This document shows positions 8,660 to 12,152 of a DNA stretch of 12,152 nucleotides, piece by piece (the first letter of the stretch is position 1; every line of letters starts with the position of its first letter). The DNA is from Euperipatoides rowelli (Eukaryota; Onychophora; Udeonychophora; Euonychophora; Peripatopsidae): assembly GCA_003024985.2 (NCBI GenBank), contig PXIH01S0001718.1. One strand, written 5' to 3'. Below the pieces are notes generated by a model. The model saw only the letters and a program-made list of their open reading frames with translations, was not told the DNA's origin and made no database searches. Both the position numbers and the translations under genes were made by a program.

Positions 8660-8960
8660 CAGGGGTATATATTCATTTAAACTGAAAATCTTCCCAAGTT
8701 GCTGTAAATTTCTTCCCGAGTACGAGAGTGACAGCATACACTTTTTTTTAAACATTAATAAAGGAATAATAATTTAAAATAATTTAGTAAATTATATGAA
8801 GTTAAGAAATTTTACTTAATATATGTCTACCTATTCAAATAATGCTTATGTTTGATCAAACATTCTATATATTTTTTTAATCAGATGCCTTAATTTCTTC
8901 CCGAAGGCAAAATTCTTCCCGAGCTGTTTGCTAATTCTTTGGTAAGAATATACACCCCTG
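8660..8960. mobile_element. hAT-like MITE with perfect 8-bp target duplication
   Basis: The element is 301 bp with inverted ends CAGGGGTATATATTC (8660-8674) and, on the opposite strand, CAGGGGTGTATATTC (8960-8946): 14 of 15 bases identical. It is flanked by exact 8-base direct repeats, gattagga at 8652-8659 and 8961-8968. CAG-starting inverted ends with an 8-base target duplication are the signature of the hAT superfamily. Internally, four copies of a TTCCC(G/A)A motif occur in one orientation, cores at 8691, 8713, 8898 and 8916, two near each end. There is no coding capacity. The intact target duplication suggests this is one of the youngest insertions in the window. It would have been mobilised by a transposase encoded elsewhere. 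Confidence 0.88.
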
Positions 8961-9123
8961 GATTAGGATTATCATTGAGAATTAGGAACCTCAATTTAAT
9001 ACTTAAATTGCTTCTCAGGTTCCCTCATGACAAGCCTGAAAATATATAACTCTAGACTAAAACTATTTAGTACAGATGTCATTGGTAGGCCCTCAATTTT
9101 ATGTTCATTCAGATCGTTAGCTG

Positions 9124-9963
9124 TTTTTTTTTTTTTGTTGTTATGTCAGTTATTAAACTGAACTAGGTGTGTATTTGTGAATGTTTTTAAGGTAATTAAA
9201 ATAGGTTGATCTAAAAGATTCAAGTGATGTGGAGGCTCTTATGTGCATCGGAATTGAGTTCCACAGACTTGGCGCAAGGTGTGTAAAGGAACCACCTGCT
9301 AATGCTGTCTTCCTGTATTTTACTTGTAGATTTTTGTTTGTTTTCAATCTGGTACCATAGTCATTATGAGGTAGATAATTTATCATGTTACACTTATCAA
9401 ATGGAGCATTTCCTTTAGCACACTTCCATAATTGTTGACCGTAATGAAGCCTCCTTTTGTCTTCAAGCTAAATCCAATTAAGATCATTGAGAGCCACAGA
9501 GGTACTCGATCTTCCCCATACATAGGTAATAATTCTGGCACAGGTATTTGATAGAACCTGTAGTCTTTGTTTAATAGATTTTCTACAGTTGAACCAGACT
9601 AAATCACAAAAGTTTAGTCTTGCTGCATTCAAGACATTATTCACCATTGTCGGTTCATTTTGGACAGGTAGAATTTTAGTTTTAAAAGTACTTTCACATA
9701 TCCTTTTAGTTTAGTTATAAGTTCCTCCAGGTATTCATTCCATGAGAGAAAGCAGTCAATAACCAGTCCTAGGATTTTTATTGAGGGGTGAAAACAATGC
9801 TATAGTTGTTTATTGAGAAGTTGAATTCGTTTACTTTGTTTTTGGTGAAACTCTTTTTACTACAAAATACTGTACAAAATGTTTTATTTACATTTATTTT
9901 TAGATTATTTTTGTTAAGCCATTTAGAAATAGTTGCATATCTAATTCAAGATTGTTTTATTTA
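9124..9963 (-). pseudogene. 5'-truncated LINE, reverse transcriptase 3' part
   Basis: Read on the - strand, three successive frames give the C-terminal part of a non-LTR retrotransposon reverse transcriptase. The first (about 9963-9781) has KWLNKNNLKINVNKT, the W-N-L-IN-KT motif after the catalytic palm. The second (9775-9644) has ILGLVIDCFLSWNEYL. The third (about 9697-9153) runs from NVLNAARLNFCDLVW through an in-frame TAG at 9470-9468, then LEDKRRLHYGQQLWKC, and ends with SFTHLAPSLWNSIP, SLESFRSTYFNYLKN and a stop at 9155-9153. The last 77 codons are still open. A 13-base poly(T) at 9124-9136 is the genomic copy of its poly(A) tail. The catalytic DD motif and everything upstream are absent, as expected from 5' truncation. 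At least two frameshifts and one stop make it dead. The motifs fit CR1/L2/Jockey-like LINEs; the exact clade is unresolved. I found no convincing target duplication. Confidence 0.9.
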
Positions 9964-10065
9964 GTTAACTTATAGTAGAATTTCTTAACATTTTTTTACC
10001 ATTACTATTAAGTTGTAATACACTGTTTTAAGATTTTGTTTCAGTATTATTTTATTTATTCATTT

Positions 10066-10082
10066 ATGTTATTTTTTTACAG
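10066..10082 (+). promoter_or_regulatory. Splice acceptor of the COMMD10 exon
   Basis: A pyrimidine-rich tract with seven consecutive T (10072-10078) is followed by ACAG, with the AG at 10081-10082. The LINE fragment ends roughly 120 bases upstream of it, so the insertion left the polypyrimidine tract intact. Confidence 0.8.
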
Positions 10083-10173
10083 CATTAAAAAGGCTGTATC
10101 GCTTATCAATGATTTGGACTCTTCAAAATTCCCACTCTTACTTTCAAGGCTTGTTCAGAAGCTCCATCTTAAG
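10083..10173 (+). CDS. COMMD10: Internal exon of a COMMD10-like gene
   Basis: COMMD10 is a small adaptor of the COMMD/CCDC22/CCDC93 (Commander) complex, which works with retriever in endosomal recycling of membrane cargo. The 91-base exon begins with one base completing a split codon and then reads 30 codons without a stop, starting [17 protein letters not shown] and ending LVQKLHLK at AAG. It then meets GTATTT. The pattern KKAVSLIN, then a short acidic turn, K/RFP, LL-R and QKLHLK matches the N-terminal helical region of COMMD10 as I know it from animals, just after the start region and before the acidic SFSEEEE segment. Splice phases are 2 (entry) and 0 (exit). The other two forward frames hit stops, and codon choice is ordinary. 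No other COMMD paralogue I know shares this block as well. The first exon and the C-terminal COMM domain are not recognised in the window. The call rests on a short but distinctive peptide plus good splice sites. Confidence 0.85.
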
Positions 10174-10179
10174 GTATTT
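10171..10179 (+). promoter_or_regulatory. Splice donor of the COMMD10 exon
   Basis: AAG|GTATTT: the exon ends AAG and the intron starts GT. It is weaker than the GTAAGT consensus after position +3, but the reading frame closes exactly at it. Confidence 0.75.
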
Positions 10180-10617
10180 CTTTGAACTAATTTAACATCT
10201 GTTTGTAAATATTGTCTCTGAAATTTTCTGATATTGCTATATTTATTGAATGCATAAATTAGTAGCCTAATATTAATTTATATTAATATAAGGATTTTAT
10301 TTTATGTTTGTATTTTAATTTAACACTCTTAAAATACAAGTATGGCAGAATGCAATAGGCTACAGATGTTTTTAATATCGTTATGAAAGATGGAAAACAT
10401 TTTTGAAATAATTAAAACTAGATAGAACACTTTGAGTAGGAAAACAGAATAGTTCAAAGTTTGGCTCTAGGATATGTTTATATAAACAATAGCAAGAATT
10501 AAGACATTTAGAGATTTAGATCTTGAATTAAGGAAGATAATATGTTTGTCTAAAAATTAAAACACATTAAATGCCAAACCCATCTTCCCAATATTTTCAG
10601 AATTATGCCAATATCTA
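10174..10617 (+). other. Intron sequence downstream of the COMMD10 exon
   Basis: AT-rich sequence with dense stops and no second exon or bounded repeat before the MITE at 10618. Following directly from the donor, it is best read as the start of the next intron. Confidence 0.7.
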
Positions 10618-11001
10618 CAGGGATGTTGCCAAGGGATATGGGGGGGGGGGGGNGGGGTAAACCCCTACCCACTTCAATTTTTACAGTCCAAAATCTGGAA
10701 AATTTGTGTTGGCAGTCAGTTTTTGTACTGAATGGGAATTTTTAAAATAATGGCTTGGGAATTTTTACATTCTGACATAATAGTATTGATTTGAAGATCA
10801 AATGCAGGGACACGGTCGGTCACCCAGCAGCTGTTTCTTGTTTTCCTGTTTGCTGTTCTAACTTGTGGTGTAGCTGCCTATTGTAGGTTAGATTATTTTA
10901 TAAGTTGTGAGTTGTCAATTTAAGGAATCAGAGTTGGCAAATTTCTCATGTCTCCCCCCCCCCCCTTCCTTTCCTCCAATAAAATTCTTTAGTCACAACA
11001 G
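10618..11001. mobile_element. hAT-like MITE, family member B (384 bp)
   Basis: This is a second copy of the repeat at 7698-8017, about 64 bases longer, with extra sequence in the region around 10840-10915. The ends are CAGGGATGTTGCC on the left and CTGTTGTGAC on the opposite strand at the right. The flanks aatatcta (10610-10617) and aatatttg (11002-11009) agree at six of eight bases. A G run with one undetermined base (10640-10657) near the left end faces a run of 12 C (10954-10965) near the right end, so the inner inverted repeat seen in member A has expanded here into homopolymers. There is no coding capacity. It lies in the intron downstream of the COMMD10 exon. Confidence 0.75.
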
Positions 11002-11009
11002 AATATTTG

Positions 11010-11743
11010 TGTTTCAAAATTATCACTGAGATTTGATAAAGTCATCGGAGATAATGACTATTTTGCTGAGACATTTCTATTCAGTCTTCAATCATAACCC
11101 CTGTTGTTCCATTTCCAAGTAAAGGCTTACATGTCCTAATCTCGGATTAAAATTATCATAATTCTCATGATAAAAAATCTTGCAAGTAAAAGTCTCAACA
11201 ACACAAAATATTACAGGTCAAATCTCATGATTTTTCTATTAACCCTATCCTCTAAATTCTTTTTCAAGAATTACTGATTAGTCTAAAACACTTGATTGAG
11301 TGTTCCCCTTCTGGAATTGTTACAACATCACTCGATCTCAAATGGAATAATTAACAACTTGGTCGAGAGTGATATGGATTCATTCAACTAGTAATTGAAT
11401 TAATGAACAGTAGCCTACTTATAAGTCACAATCTCCTCCATCAAGGCTTGTCTACAGGGATACCGCTGCACAAATTAAAATGACCATTCATCACTATAGT
11501 CAATGTCCTCAAATATATTATTTGCAAAGGTTGGCATATAAAGTTAGACTTCAAGTTTAATTGTTTTAGGTAAATGAAGACATTTAATTATAATCTTATA
11601 TTGGCAGCAATAAACATTATTGATTGAATAAGCTAATATATATATTTTAATACAGTTGAATTAAATAATGCATGATAATTTTGTTGTGATATTTTGTGCT
11701 GTCGAGATTTGGGCCAGAAGATTTTAACTTGTGAGATTGTGGC
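11010..11743. other. Intronic or intergenic AT-rich DNA
   Basis: No exon, RNA gene or bounded element is seen on either strand. If the COMMD10 gene continues rightwards this is intron. Local composition is AT-rich without striking simple repeats. Confidence 0.55.
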
Positions 11744-11784
11744 ATGATGGTGATGATGGATGTGACAATGATAATGATGATGGT
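11744..11784. repeat. Imperfect GAT microsatellite
   Basis: Several GAT/GATGGT units interrupted by single substitutions. It lies 25 bases before a hairpin whose inner arms are also made of ATC/GAT units, so the two probably share an origin. Confidence 0.75.
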
Positions 11785-11808
11785 AATAACAATTGCAACA
11801 ACAATAGT

Positions 11809-11892
11809 CGTCAAAGTTGACACCATGCCACTACCATCATCATCATCATCTGCAATGATGATGATGGTAGTGGCTTGGTGTCAACTTTGACG
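11809..11892. repeat. Near-perfect inverted repeat with 38-bp arms
   Basis: The arm at 11809-11846 is the reverse complement of 11855-11892 at 37 of 38 positions. The only mismatch is T opposite T, at 11826 and 11875. The loop is eight bases. The outer 29 bases of each arm are unique sequence (CGTCAAAGTTGACACCA at the base) and the inner part is an (ATC)n/(GAT)n tract. No flanking target duplication is seen, so a MITE is not supported. It could be a foldback made by template switching at the microsatellite, or the DNA of a hairpin RNA precursor. Confidence 0.92.
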
Positions 11893-12120
11893 TGGAGGGA
11901 AATTTTATTTGAACTCTGTGGTTAGCTAGAGGAAGTTTAAGTTCAGTCAAATATAGTGTTGCTGTTAATGAACAAAATAGGACAAATTATTTTAATAATC
12001 TACCTTTTTTTAAATCATTGGCAGAAACTGATCCTTTTTATACTAATAAATAAACATTTAAACATGAAAATAAGAGTTTTCTTTTTTCTTTTTACAAGAT
12101 TTAAAATGTAGTGCAGCTGC
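11893..12120. other. AT-rich non-coding DNA
   Basis: No coding or structural feature is seen before the candidate acceptor at the window edge. Pyrimidine-rich sequence near 12077-12093 is compatible with intron. Confidence 0.5.
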
Positions 12121-12152
12121 CTAACTGAGTATTTTTTCAGAATTGTGCATTT
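12121..12152 (+). other. Candidate splice acceptor and exon start at edge
   Basis: A perfect branch-point-like word CTAAC (12121-12125) is followed by ATTTTTTCAG with the AG at 12139-12140, about 16 bases after the branch A. If used, the exon starts at 12141, and the phase 0 left by the upstream exon would read Asn-Cys-Ala-Phe. In COMMD10 the segment after KLHLK is a short stretch leading to a Phe and an acidic run, so this is possible but rests on four residues. Acceptor-like sites are common in AT-rich introns. Confidence 0.25.

Noticed and set aside
11809-11892. Hairpin as a MITE
   Set aside because: The flanks acaatagt and tggaggga do not match and there is no terminal motif typical of a DNA transposon.
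1-12152. tRNA genes, rRNA, CRISPR arrays or bacterial-type operons
   Set aside because: No clover-leaf or internal A/B-box pair, no regularly spaced repeats and no tightly packed reading frames were found on either strand.

Overview
This window reads as AT-rich, intron-rich nuclear DNA from an animal, most likely a marine or other invertebrate. I do not name a species. There is no prokaryotic gene packing, no operon and no long open reading frame over 12 kb. Homopolymer runs are frequent, two undetermined bases (N) are present, and the interpretable content is one short spliced exon plus decayed transposable elements.

The only host coding sequence I can support is a 91-base internal exon on the + strand at 10083-10173. 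It has a clean acceptor and donor and encodes about 30 residues matching the N-terminal start of the COMM-domain protein COMMD10. The sequence on both sides is therefore intron, at least nearby. I could not find the upstream exon. A strong acceptor at 12139-12140 might open the next exon at the very edge of the window, but only 12 bases of it are present.

Layout: 1-2029 is AT-rich non-coding DNA with a decayed tandem repeat (about 589-890) and a duplicated 14-base word near 1.4-1.6 kb. 2030-3331 looks like a degenerate DNA transposon: inverted ends starting GGGAAGGTG, repeated CCTTTGACC motifs, an 18-base perfect palindrome and a possible trace of a pogo-type transposase DNA-binding domain. 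3827-4209 is a hAT-like non-autonomous element. 4210-7697 holds only AT-rich filler, simple repeats and short G-rich or C-rich patches. 7698-8017 and 10618-11001 are two diverged copies of one hAT-like MITE family, one upstream and one downstream of the exon. 8410-8604 is a small repeat with an internal duplication. 8660-8960 is a compact hAT-like MITE with a perfect 8-base target-site duplication. 9124-9963 is the 5'-truncated, frameshifted 3' end of a LINE on the - strand, ending in poly(A) and lying about 120 bases from the exon. 11809-11892 is a nearly perfect 38-base-arm hairpin next to a GAT microsatellite.

The elements do not form a pathway. The biology is a conserved COMMD10-like gene whose intronic surroundings have collected mobile DNA from at least three superfamilies: hAT-like, possibly pogo/Tc1-mariner-like, and LINE. 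I found no CRISPR array, tRNA, rRNA or obvious new multi-gene system. Family names come from motif recognition by eye, not from searches.
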